Origin: Fragilariopsis cylindrus CCMP1102 | Taxonomy: Eukaryota; Bacillariophyta; Bacillariophyceae; Bacillariales; Bacillariaceae | DNA: 64,000 bases | Reading direction: 5' to 3' | Assembly: GCA_900095095.1 (NCBI GenBank) | Contig: FMBT01000292.1 | Span: 620,001-684,000 of the forward strand | Shown here: positions 22,290 to 33,556 of the stretch, in pieces | Numbering within the stretch: the first letter of the stretch is position 1 | Layout of the letters: each line of letters begins with the position of its first letter | Position numbers and translations under genes: made by a program | Notes under the pieces: model-generated | The model's database searches: none | What the model saw: only the letters and a program-made list of their open reading frames with translations | Told to the model about the DNA's origin: nothing

Positions 22290-22671
22290 AGAACTGCCCA
22301 AAGCGCAGATGTACCTACAGTACAGCAAGAGACCTCAAACAAGAGAAGAGTTATCTTATGATTTGTAATAACCATAGACTAATTAAACAAGTGTGTTAAT
22401 AACAACTTTTGCGTTTGAACATATCGTTGTCTGGAAAGATAATAGAAATATCTACATTTACAGAGTGAACATTGTTCGGAAGGACTTTCAGCATTCTAAA
22501 AGGGAGAGTATCCTGGTAGAACACCGCAACCAGTCTATAAGAATCGAGAGTATCTTTTCTTACCGTCATAACAGAATCTTACAAGACCGAAGAGTAAGAT
22601 TGTCTGAATATCAAATCCTATTTGATACTGAACCCGTTTCAACAATCATCGATTGTTTGTGAAACTTATCA
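22079..22671 (+). repeat. LTR of nested element, right
   Basis: 593 bp, TGTTAAAATCC to TTATCA, the mirror image of 15634-16226. The R/U5 half matches the host LTR, including the stem-loop CTTAC-AAGACCGAAGA-GTAAG near 22577 that is also present in the host LTR near 12836. Confidence 0.9.
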
Positions 22672-22676
22672 TGGTC

Positions 22677-25600
22677 ATATCGCATATACGGCAGCTATGG
22701 CTAAAATCAATCATCGTTTTGATCAAGTCGATTGTCATCTACCAAATACTTCCAAAGACAACTACGTCGTCTCCGTTAATGCAACGAAATTCTTTAATGA
22801 ACCACTCGCATTAATGGATGGCGGAGCTAATGGTGGAATTGGAGGCAGAGATATGAGACTCATGTCTTACAATGCTGACGGACGACGTGTCAATATAGGT
22901 ATTGCAGGTGATCATCAAATGACTGGCAAGAGACTTGGAACATTTTGTTCTGTAATTGTTACAAACAGAGGCAAGATTCTAGCCATATTTCATCAATATG
23001 CTCATGTACCTGAACAAGAAAAATCGATTCACTCGAAATGTCAGTTCCAAGCGCATAATAATCTCGTTGGAGATACAGCGACAGCCTATGGCGGGCCACA
23101 ACGTATTCAAACTGCAGACGGATATCAGTTACCATTATCTATACGCTCTGGATTACCGTACATTCGCCAAACATATCCTACCAATGATGAGATTAAAGAG
23201 CTTACACATGTACAGTTTACTTCACCTGCCGAATGGAATCCTACTCTGAATGACGATAGCCGTACACCTGAAGAAATGCTCAAGCAATTTCCTCCTATGC
23301 CACGGTCCGCTATCAACGAATTCTACGATCAAGAAGGTAATATTAATTACGACTATCTTTCTAAACAAGAACATAGACCAATACGTGCAACAGTTCAAAC
23401 CGTTGAAATTGAACATGACGATGATGACAGTGTTGGGTCTATGCCTAGTTTACAAGATCGAGCTCGAGAAGAAGATTCCTCAAGTGATGATGACAGTGTC
23501 TGTGATGAACAATCCAAACAACCAACTAAGATTGTATGGAATGTTCCAGTCGATGACTCCAATGGGGAGAAAACCGGATGTCCTCGACTTAGAAAGAGTA
23601 AACTCAAGCGTCGTGTACGAATCAGAGAAAAACGACGCAAAGCTGCAGCTTCTAAGCAAGAACTGATTGATAAGAACACATCTGCTGTTACAGCTAATGA
23701 GTTACCAATCCCAATTATTGATAACATGGGCAATAATAAAGAATCCCCTACATTAGTAGACGGTATAGAGTTCTTTTCAACGGATCCTCATCCGCTTCAA
23801 CCTAATATCATCGACGACGTTATTGAAGAAATGAAAATGGACGATCTACTGTTCTACGATTCAATAGATTCACCCAATGACTCCACAGTATTCGTAGATA
23901 CAAAATCAGACACCTCGTATCTTGATGACTTATCTACCTTCAGACCGACTGAACACGAATACTGGGAAGACTTTTTATTGGATGAATCTACTCAGCGTCT
24001 GATCTATCAAGGAAGACTCGATTATTATGAACAATATGACATTAATGCTACCGACATTGCTAATGTAATGAATCCTCTTACACCAAGATATTCTGTACCC
24101 ACGGTCATCGATTATGAATCCAAAAGGAAGTACTTTGCACATCTACCTGCTTCTGTTGTCAAAGCTACATTCAAGCATACAACTCAGAATATGAAACTGC
24201 CCCCAGCCTCATATCTGCACAAGATGTTCAAATCACCTAATCCTTCTGCAAATCTCAAACGCCGTGATGAAGACGATGCTACCGACATGATCTATTCAGA
24301 TACTCCTGCATGCAACGGTGGTGAGAAATGTGCACATATCTTCGTGGGACGAAAATCGAAACTCACCGATGCATACAAAGTAAAACATCAGAATGCTGAA
24401 GACTTTCTACTTTGCTTCCAAGATCGTGTCCGTCAAAGAGGATGTCCCACTGGACTAGTAGCAGATAATGCTCCTATGTATCGAGGATGGAAAAACGCAG
24501 TGTACCTTCGAGACATTTGTATCTCATTATGGCAATGCGAATCCAAATATCAGCACCAAAACTATGCTGAAAATCGATGGCAAACCGTCAAACGGTACAC
24601 GAACCGAGTAATGGACCGCAGCGGTTGCCCTCCCTACGTTTGGTTTCTAGCATTATCCTATGTTATATTCTGTCTCAACAATTGTGTTGATCCAACCATC
24701 GGAGAGGGAAACAAGAGCCCACTACAAATCGCAACATTTCAAATGACTGATATTAGCCCTATGCTATACTTCTATTTTTGGGAACCTGTTTATTATCTCG
24801 TTGATGAATCAGAACAGCATTTCCCAAGTAAGTCCAAAGAAATGAGAGGTCGATGGGTAGGAATCTCCGAACATATCGGTAACAAGATGACCTACAAAAT
24901 CATTTCCGATACAACTGGAAACGAAATTTGTCGCTCGGCCATACGTACTGCACGAGACAATACGATGAAGAAACTACGCGAAGATCCTGTCACGGTAGAC
25001 AAAGATCTATTCAATGTTGAAACTATCCTTTCTCCGGCAGAAGATATTGCTAACAATAAGTTAAAAGAAGTAACCTCGGGAAATACTTTTAACAATTTTG
25101 ATGCATCAGCAATATCCAAGGATATCGAAATTCAACTCCAGGCAGAATTAGATGCAAGATTTAACGACTCGAATGAACAGCAGACTGGTCATTTTAAAAC
25201 GGCGTCGCCAAAACGTGCACCTCCTACTGGACCACAACGTCATGTAAAACAGAAGCGTTTAAGCGACTTAAATCCTCTGGATAAAACTAAGGATAAAGGT
25301 TTACGACGTAGTTCACGACATAAACCCCTTCAAAACTTGAACGTTAAAGGAGTTACCACACTATTGACCCAAGTCAATAATACTGATATCAACCATCCCA
25401 CCAACCCACAGCCGTCTACCGCAACTCGTCAACAAGTCCTCAAGCAACGTGACACATCTATCAAGGAACAGCTAGATTCATTTGTCTATCTTCGAGAAAA
25501 TGGGGAGAATGAATATCTTTTGGGAAAAGAATTTGAGTTTCCTCTTAAAGACGAAAATGGCAACGCGATACTCGGAGACGACGGCAAACCGTTGGTAGCA

Positions 25601-27769
25601 ATAGCGCCCCCACCAAGTGATCTAGTAGGAAGAGTTTTCCTAACCAAACCCGACGAGAGAGGTGAAGTTAATAGAGCCCGAGTTGTAGAACTTATCAAAG
25701 ACTTTGAAGGCAAAGTTGAAAAGGATATGAATCTAATCAAGTTCAAGCTAAACTATGATCACAGTTCCCAAGAAGACATCATGTCGTGCAACGAAATTCT
25801 GGACTACATCGAAAGAGAACAGAACAATGAAGACGGACATCATTGGAAATTTCGTACTATCTTAGGACACGTACATACTCCTGTGGGACACAAGGATAGA
25901 ATGGGGAGTGACTACAACGTCAGAACAGCTTGGGAAACGGGAGCAATTTCGGTTGAACCATTGGACTTCCTTGCTAAGGACATTCCTGTTGATCTTGCTA
26001 TCTATGCCAAGAAATTTGACCTACTCGAATTGGAAGGATGGAAACGCTTTAAAAGAATTGCTAACCGAGATAAGCATATTCGACGACTTGTGAAACAAGC
26101 CAAGCTACGATCCTTCCATGTTACTCCTAAGTACAAGTATGGATTCTCTATACCGCGTAACTACAAGGAAGCCCTTGAGTTTGACGAAAGGAACGGTAAT
26201 CATAAATGGCAAGAAGCAAATGTATTGGAACATGCACAATTAACGGATTATGCAGTATTCAAGAACAAGGGAGAATTCCATGATGCAAAGATACCAGAAG
26301 GTTATCGCAAGATCAAAGTTCATACTATCTTTGATGTGAAACACGATGGCAGGCATAAAGCTCGAGTTGTAGCTAATGGTAACCTAACGGATACGCCACT
26401 CGAATCTGTTTACTCAGGTGTTGTTTCATTACGCGGATTACGTACATGCATATTCTTAGGAGAACTTAACGGCATGACCCCATGGGCTACTGATATTGGA
26501 AATGCTTATCTTGAAGCAAAGACCACCGAAAAGGTATGCATCAAAGCAGGGCCAGAATTTGGGGAGCTACAAGGAAACCTTCTTATCATCGATAAGGCTC
26601 TTTACGGATTAAGACTTAGCGGAAAAGCATTCAACATTTTGCTATCTGATTGTCTACGCGACCTAGGATTCTACCCATCCAAAGCAGAATCAAGTATTTT
26701 CATGAGAAAATGTCCTACAAGAGACGTGTACGAATATGTGGCCACATATGTTGATGACCTATGCATTGTTATGGAGAATCCTAGGGAGTTCCTAAACCAG
26801 CTGTCGTCAGCACCGTACAACTTCAAACTGAAAGGTTCAGGAGAAGTTAACTTCCACTTAGGTTGTGGATTTGAGAGAGACTCTGATGGAGTATTATGTA
26901 TGGACCCAAGCCGGTACATAGACAAGATGGAAGATGCCTACAAGCAATATTTCAAGGAATTGCCTAACCAGAAGCACAGATCACCGCTAGTGAAGGGAGA
27001 CCATCCAGAACTTGATGTAACCGAGTTTCTTGACCAAGACGGTATTGAAATATATCAATCATTAATAGGAGCTATGCAATGGGCAATCTCTATTGGACGA
27101 TGGGATATACAATCCGCAGTAATGAGCTTATCAAGCTTTAGAGCGCAACCACGAAAGGGACATCTGGAAAGAATCAAGCGTATCTACGGATTCTTATGCA
27201 AGTTCAGGCATTTCAAACTACGGTTTCGAGTTGATGAACCAGACTATTCCGGTATTCCACCAATGCCACCCTACGATTGGAGCCATTCTGTATATGGAAA
27301 CCCAACTGAAGACATCCCTAAAGATGCACCAACTCCACTGGGAAAACGAATCGTTTTGACCCATTACTTCGATGCAAATCTAATGCATGACGTACTATCA
27401 GGAAAAGCAGTTACAGGTGTAGTTCACTTCTACAACAAGACTCCCGTTGATTGGTATTCCAAGAAACAATCTACCACGGAAACCGCAACGTACGGATCTG
27501 AATTCCTGGCATGTCGAACCTGTTTCGAACAGATCATTGATCACCGACAGTATCTACGATACCTTGGAGTACCAGTAGGAGATGAAGACTACGCATGGGG
27601 AGACAATGACGCGATGATCAATAGTGCAACCATACCGGACGCAAAGTTACATAAACGACATAACATTCTGTCATTTCACTTTGTTAGAAGCTTAATTGCA
27701 AGTGGTTTCATTAATCTGCAACATATTAAATCGGAAAGTAATATTGCAGATATACTTACGAAACATTGA
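22677..27769 (+). pseudogene. Copia gag-pol, 3' part (pol), cut from its start
   Basis: About 1,697 codons of copia pol in the same frame as gag. Aspartic protease: LMDGGANGG (near 22813), with DGGA replacing the usual DSGA. Integrase: SDTPA then HIFVGRKS (near 24296-24355), VADNAP (near 24460) and the Glu in NYAENRWQ (near 24560) give the DDE triad. Reverse transcriptase: ATDIGNAYLEA (near 26490) and the catalytic YVDDL (near 26750). RNase H: HYFDANL, TYGSEFLACR and WGDNDAM, ending NIADILTKH. I see no internal stop, so the coding sequence is intact except that the nested insertion has separated it from the gag start. An in-frame ATG exists inside the inserted LTR at 22622, so translation from a nested-LTR transcript is conceivable. 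Confidence 0.92.
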
Positions 27770-27904
27770 GGTTATCAAAGTACGTACGAATTGATCCGCC
27801 CAATCTTTCATTTTGGAGGTAACACGGCCGCGTTATATTTTGATGATACATTAGAAGTCGATCGTCACATTACTGAATCAGAGTTAGCAGAAATCGTTAC
27901 GACC

Positions 27905-27913
27905 AATGGGGAG
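27905..27913 (+). other. Polypurine tract of host copia
   Basis: AATGGGGAG directly before the 3' LTR. It is identical to the tract of the nested element, which supports family membership. Confidence 0.85.
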
Positions 27914-28717
27914 TGTTAAATTATACATAGTACTCGATGTAGGAGTCATATGTCGTACATAAGCCCCGCGGAGTAGAAATACAAGCGCGATCAGATTAGT
28001 GAGGAGAAATGCACGTGTATGCATTATTGAGATAAAAGAGAACCGAAAGTTAGCTAAAAGCCAACATCGTACTGTTGGAGTTGAAGTGACCTTGTCGAAG
28101 CCGTTGTCGAAGCAATTGGAACCGAGCGCAAATAAGAGAAGTGCTTAGGTATATTTATACAAATCGGAACACGATTAGGAAGAGTGTCCGAATACATAGA
28201 ACACGATTATGAAGAGTGTTATACATATGGAAGTCGAACAGATGTCGATGTCCACCTTTGAACCGCTAATGCGATATATATGCATTGAGGCGAAGTGAGT
28301 TAGGAACAGAAAGTTGTATGCAGGGTTACTGGAAACCGCAATACTAAAATACGAAGAAAAGAGCAGAATTACCTCGATTACGAGAAATGAACAATTACTG
28401 TCTTTTATTGTTGAGAAATTGTAATAACCATAGACTAAATAAACAAGTGTGTTAATAACAACTTTTGCGTTTGAACATCATCGTTAGTATCGTGCCACGT
28501 TACTATAGATATATCTACAGAAAGTTACGCCATTCTTCTACGGAAGTTTCGCTGACAAGAAGGGGTTAGATATCCTGGTAGAACAACCGTGAGTAGTCTT
28601 TCAATATAAGGGTCAAGAGTATCAACCCTTCCAGCTTTAATAGAATCTTACAAGACCGAAGAGTAAGACTATTATAATCCTGTTTCACCAATCATCGATT
28701 GTCTGTGAAACGTACAA
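27914..28717 (+). repeat. 3' LTR of copia element
   Basis: 804 bp, near-identical to 12100-12903. It follows the polypurine tract and precedes the target duplication GTAGA. Confidence 0.92.
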
Positions 28718-28722
28718 GTAGA

Positions 28723-30416
28723 TAATGAACTATGTGCTCTGTTAGATTATCATGACATACAGATAATCACCAGACACAGGTGTAACATGCATACCTGAGC
28801 AGTTTGTTGTGTGAAATTCATTGAAGTTCAATCTTGCATAATAAGATTGAATTACACTCTCACACTCACTACTTGCCTAAAATACTCTATCTGTGTACAT
28901 GAACATATGTTGAAACTGTTTTCTTCTCTTCACAGCACCAATAGAAGATAGCTCTTATAGGATTGTAAACTTACTTTAAACTCTAACTTCTCTCTGGTAT
29001 CCACTAGCTGTAACTTTTACACCCAGCATTTGCTGATACATATCCCAACATATATTATAGAACTCATCTTGATTATTCTACAAAATTTACCCATCAATTT
29101 TTTTGCAAAGCAATACTGTAGGAGACACTTGCACACAGATTAAAATGTGAGTAGTAGCCAGTCAATCATTACTCAGCAGTACATATGATTTCTTGTTGTA
29201 GTATCATCAATTGTTACACTCTCCCTGGTCCATACACACAAAGAAATTAGCAAGTACGGTGACAGTAAGTTGATACACAAGTAAATGTTCTGCTTCACTT
29301 CAAATACATACAGTCTCTCAATGCTAATACATACTAACATATGCTCAGATAGTATAAAGGCTCATACATTGATGAGTTCATGTTCACCACACTTACCAAC
29401 AGTAAGTGGTGTTACCAACACCCAAGCTAAACCCAAACTGCTACTACATTACATTTACCTACTGATCAAGGCTATGTAGTAGGTATGTACATGTCAGAAA
29501 GTTAGCAAAAATAGGTAGGAGACCCTATCTCATAAGAAAATAATGTTTGTACTTGTGGAAATCGGTGACTTGCTGGTGATTGCTCATATTCATGAACATA
29601 CATGCTAGGGAGTGTATGCCACAATATTCATCTAATAGCAGATTAAAGAAATACTAAATCTCTCTGAAGTGTTTGAAACAGCCTCTCATATATACATTTG
29701 GGTTGTTGACTTGTAACCATCATACTCAAATTTTGGGATGCCAGAAGGAATTATGTCAGAAAGTCAATGGAGGCAGAAATATCATCAGTTTTCACCACAG
29801 GGTATGACCAGTCACAGTCACATAACCAGACATTGATGATAACACTTATCATCTATCAGTGTACAAGTGCTCCATAAATGCTAAGGGCTAGAAAGGGTAT
29901 GTCTGTTTTAGATCTAATACACCAAATACAACAGAAGCCAAGGGAAATAGTAGCTGGGAGTACTTAAAACCAAAGCAAAGCAAAAATGAATATAATTTTT
30001 TATGAAATATAGCTACTAGAATTGGTGAATATGAGTATTTTTCTACGGTTGAATATACTGTGGAATTTGTAATCCATCGTTCTAATAGGCTGATATTAAC
30101 TTGCTAAGCTCTGATAGGCTTCACTCGTCTCAATCGAATCATAGGTAATTTTTTTGCACTTGAAAACTTTCGATTATTTCATTGGACCCACAGGGTCATC
30201 ACATCCACCACTCAGACCAAAAACCATACGAAGGCATCCGCTATTGGACGAAGAAAGTAGATATGTATTCATCTAGTTTCGAAACAATGTCCATTCCACT
30301 TTGTAGTTAGCTAGATGTACAATTACTGTCAGTTTTGACAATCAACCACTACCGAATGCAGTGACTTTATCTTTCTTATTCTTCGCTCACTTTCTCGTTA
30401 CACTACTAAATCGTAT
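28723..30416. other. Gene-poor region right of retrotransposon
   Basis: About 1.7 kb of AT-rich DNA. Short frames are scattered but none has recognisable content or splice support. I see no RNA gene or repeat of note. Confidence 0.5.
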
Positions 30417-31544
30417 CTACTTCAATTTTGACTTTGTTTTATTCTTTCTTTTTCTGGTCATGAAACCAAAGAAACCTGCTCGCCTTTTAGGCTGCTTCTG
30501 TTTTATGTTACCGTCACTCTCATCTTCGTTCGTTTTACTGAGCGCTTTATTACCATTTGCTTCAAAAGAGGATAGCTTCTTCGACGGAAGAATCTCAATT
30601 TGCTGCTGCTGTTGTCGAATCTCAACTTGTGGATGCTGCCGCCGCTGCTGCTGCTGTTTTTGCTGCTGCTGAATCTCAACTTGCGGCTGCTGCTGTAACG
30701 ATCTTTTCTTTGGTGATTCTACTTGGCGTCTTTCATCAATAATATCCTCGAGGTAGATAATCGCACCAGCCCCAGTTGGTGGTTCCTTGCGTATAAGATT
30801 ACCATAAACGGACTTGAAATATGTTCGCCGTCCACTAATTCCATTAACGATAATCCTTTCGACCCAGATATCATCATCATGATTGGTGATTACGTTCTGC
30901 TTATCAAATCGTCGAGAGATACTTGTTGATTTTTGTGGAGCAAACTTGTTACTGTTTGAATCTGCAACACGATTTTTTCTTCTATTATTGACGCTCGGAT
31001 GAGCGGGGCCTTTCCTATACATCATAGAGTTTGCTCTACTTAGTTGAGGTCGGGAAGACGGTGACGAAACGAAGTTGTCTAGTGATGACATTGGCAACGA
31101 ATTAGATCGTCGATACTGCTGTCTTGGCTGGGCAAGTCGATCACCGCCCTGAGGATTACCACTACTAGTAGTAGTGCGGGGTTCGACATACCGATATCCA
31201 GAGTCTTTTCGTTGAAGCGATGGTCGTCCATGATGTCCCTGAAGTCCAGAAGCTCTTCGTTGAAGTGTTAGTCGTCCATGATGTCCAGAGTCTTTGCGTT
31301 GAAGCGTTGGTCGTCCATGAAGGCCAGAGGCTTTTCGTTGAAGCGAAGGTCGTCCATGATCTCTTGAAGACATAGATGAAGGATATGATCCTTCCACTGG
31401 GTAAATTTTACTGTTATTTGGTTGGAAAGGTTGTATTGGCGCCGTTGAGCGGTAATTGGGACGCGAATTTGGTTGATAGGAGCTGAACCTTGGAGGGGGA
31501 CGAGGTGGTAACCTATTGCTTCCTTCATGAAAGACAGGATTGTG

Positions 31545-31584
<40 letters not shown>

Positions 31585-31874
31585 ACACGAACATTGTCAT
31601 TTAAAAATCTTGGAGAAGGATTTCTTGAATTATTTGACTGATAATCACGATGCTGCTGATGATGGTAATTTACTGATGAATTTTGACGACGAAAAGTAGG
31701 GGGAGATGGATTCTGAATTCTCATCGATTTAGAACGTTGCAAGAAACGGGGACGATCTTCGTCAACACACATGGCTTTCATTCTTTCTCGAGGATTAGAT
31801 GTTTCATTAGTCCGTTGTACTTTGCGTTGTTCTGCCATCATCATCGATGTCGTCGATACCTGATCGACCATCAT
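30417..31874 (-). CDS. Basic RKxSG-repeat protein, unknown
   Basis: A 485-residue single-exon frame. The middle (about residues 172-240) has five tandem units of about 12-14 residues with the core GRPxLQRKxSG; RKxS is a typical basophilic-kinase (PKA/AGC) phosphorylation site, so I infer a phospho-regulated scaffold. Singletons of the same type (LQRSKSM, RRSNSL, SRANSM) occur outside the array. A compact region near residues 340-395 (DDIWVERIIVNGISGRRTYFK, interrupted here, then IYLEDIIDERR) looks folded and is the best candidate for a conserved domain. A poly-Asn run and a poly-Gln/Arg stretch flank it, and the C-terminus is very basic (TRKRKNKTKSK), which could act as a nuclear or membrane-contact signal. 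I recognise no family. Confidence 0.7.
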
Positions 31875-32373
31875 GTTCAGATTATTATTACCGAGTCGAT
31901 AATAGAAACGTCTAGTTGTACGCTAACTTACTATACCTCTTACTTCGAGATTATTTTACTGCTTTTTTGATTTTTATGTCAGAAAGATGCTCACCATAGA
32001 GAAAAGTTTAACTTTACGACTCTACAACATTCTCTCTTGATGCCTTGTTGATGAACCTACTGATTGTTGTACAAGTAGTAGGAAACGAATGTTGGTCATG
32101 TTGGTTTTCGAGTTTGATGATGGTTTTACCGTACAGTTTTTCAAAAGAGATCACAAGCAAAAACTTGGTTTCAATTTTTCATTCTTTTTACGAATCTTCA
32201 AGCGCGTTCAGTCGTGTTTTCGCGCGATATTTTCTATTATTATAAAACGACATGATGCAACGAACAATGCAGAATTTGGATGTCCAACAAATTGAAAATA
32301 AATGGTCAATCATGATACAAAATACAAAAACATAACTGTCAGTGTCGATCAAGAAGGAAAAAGACGATAAACT
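31875..32373. other. Divergent promoter region
   Basis: 499 bases between the RKxS-repeat gene and the PPPDE peptidase gene, transcribed away from each other. No gene or clear element was recognised. Confidence 0.4.
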
Positions 32374-33495
32374 ATGAGCTTTGGTAACGGATACAATGGA
32401 GGAAGGACAAGCATGGTGAGACAACTTAATTCGATTCGATATCATGTCTTTTGGTGATCAATTGATTGATGACGCATCTTTTTAGATTCTCTTGTCCACA
32501 TTTTATTTCTCTGACAATAATATTTTTGTACCGCTCCCTTTTGGGCACTCTCCTGATACTATACTTTGATCTATTCTTCATAAAAATTCAAATATACAGA
32601 CCTCCAAGGTTCTTTTGAATGTCTACGATCTCGCGCCAGCCAATGATTATCTTTACCCAATTGGTACGGAGTTACATTAATTCGATTCGATTCGATTCGA
32701 TTCGATTCTAACGGCGTGAAGAGTTATATTATTATTATTATTATTATTATTACTATTCTTGTTTCTATTTTATTCTAATTTGATTTTATCTTCCTATCTT
32801 TAATAATCATAACACTTTGTATCCATCGAACTAAATTGAATTGAATTGAATTGAATTAAATTAAATCAAATCAAATCATTAAAGGGTGGGGTCTGAACCA
32901 TACGGGCGTAGAAATTAATGGACGGGAATATAGTTATGGTAGCGGAGGAGGTGGAATTTTCGACGGACCACCTAGGGAGGCGCCAGGCGCTAGATTTCGT
33001 TGCCAATTGGAGATGGGAACATTTGATGGTGGGATAAAAGAATTGAATACGGCATTAGATGAATTACGACATAATGGTGGTTTCGGATCCAACGGTTACA
33101 GTCTAATTCGAAAGAATTGTAATCATTTTTGTAACGCATTAGTTTGGCAACTATTGAAACGTCCTATACCTGCCTACATCAACCGTTTAGCGAACGCAGG
33201 AGAGTTTTGCAGTTGTCTACTTCCGAAACACTTATTGGAAGATTCACCTGTGGGGGGACCAGGAAACAATAAATCATCATCATCTACTTCTTCCTTTGCG
33301 GTTCCAACTCGTGCCTCCATGAATCGAGGTCCAACAAATAATGTATTTTCTGGTAAAGGATATAGTTTAAGTGGGACGCAATCTACTTCTACTAGTAGCG
33401 GTAATTCTTCACCATCTGATTTGACGGATCGAAGGGAAAAGGCGCGTAAGGCAGCGCTCGCTAGATTAGAACAAAATAGCAACAAAGATTCATAG
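32374..33495 (+). CDS. PPPDE/DeSI-type thiol peptidase
   Basis: Three exons: 32374-32415, 32600-32663 and 32885-33495, giving 238 residues. The spliced N-terminus reads MSFGNGYNGGRTSM, then KVLLNVYDLAP..YLYPIG, then GWGLNHTGVEINGREYSYG. This is the start of the PPPDE (DUF862, DeSI) permuted papain-fold family, whose members remove SUMO or ubiquitin or act as acyl-protein thioesterases. The catalytic His is in NHTGVE and the catalytic Cys in RKNCNHF, followed by the family hallmark PIPAYINRLA. The last 80 residues are Ser-rich and end in a charged helix (REKARKAALARLE). Both introns are GT-AG, and intron 2 is packed with pentanucleotide and ATT microsatellites. Which modifier it cleaves cannot be told from sequence. 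Confidence 0.92.
32664..32884 (+). repeat. Intron 2 with pentamer and ATT repeats
   Basis: Within this intron lie (ATTCG)n at about 32680-32707, (ATT)n at about 32729-32753 and (GAATT/AATCA)n at about 32832-32879. The donor is GTACGG and the acceptor AAAG. Confidence 0.8.
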
Positions 33496-33556
33496 AAGGG
33501 GGAAAAACCCCTTGACATCATTTACTTTGAAATTTATGGTAATAATAATTTATCTA

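Larger units (their letters stand above)
20410..22671 (+). repeat. Right arm of nested palindrome
   Basis: 2,262 bp, the reverse complement of 15634-17883 at roughly 99.9 percent apart from a 12-bp unit in the DPGT-coding minisatellite (about 20992-21080). Confidence 0.93.
15629..22676. mobile_element. Palindromic nested LTR element in gag-pol
   Basis: A 7,038-bp insert (15634-22671) flanked by the 5-bp duplication TGGTC (15629-15633 and 22672-22676). It starts TGATAAGTTTCAC and ends GTGAAACTTATCA, so it has TG...CA termini that are perfect inverted repeats. The inverted repeat runs inward for about 2.25 kb: left arm 15634-17883, right arm 20410-22671, with loop 17884-20409. Each arm holds a 593-bp LTR (TGTTAA...TTATCA) at its outer end, preceded by the polypurine tract AATGGGGAG, then internal sequence. 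Both outer ends are therefore U5 termini. The arms differ by one 12-bp repeat unit and a few substitutions. There is no gag or pol, so the element is non-autonomous. The target duplication and the intact frame across it show a genuine integrase-type insertion and not an assembly fold-back. Confidence 0.9.
12095..28722 (+). mobile_element. Ty1/copia LTR retrotransposon with nested insertion
   Basis: A complete copia element bounded by LTRs at 12100-12903 and 27914-28717 and flanked by the 5-bp target duplication GTAGA (12095-12099 and 28718-28722). The 3' LTR is directly preceded by the polypurine tract AATGGGGAG. The order protease, integrase, reverse transcriptase, RNase H in pol is that of Ty1/copia, and the divergent DGGA protease and SDTPA integrase motifs fit the copia-like (CoDi) elements of diatoms. 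Removing the nested 7,038-bp insert plus one target-site copy leaves about 9.6 kb, large for copia. The two LTRs differ at only two positions that I can see, so the insertion is recent. I could not identify a primer-binding site after the 5' LTR. Confidence 0.93.

Noticed and set aside
15634-22671. Assembly or amplification fold-back artefact as explanation of the inverted arms
   Set aside because: A fold-back would return into inverted gag sequence. Instead the second arm is followed by pol in phase, with a 5-bp duplication at both ends.
15634-22671. DNA transposon with long terminal inverted repeats
   Set aside because: The arms contain LTRs with a polypurine tract and R/U5 homologous to the host copia LTR, and no transposase is present.
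29285-29479. 64-codon frame in the gene-poor region
   Set aside because: Short, isolated, and without conserved motifs or splice context.
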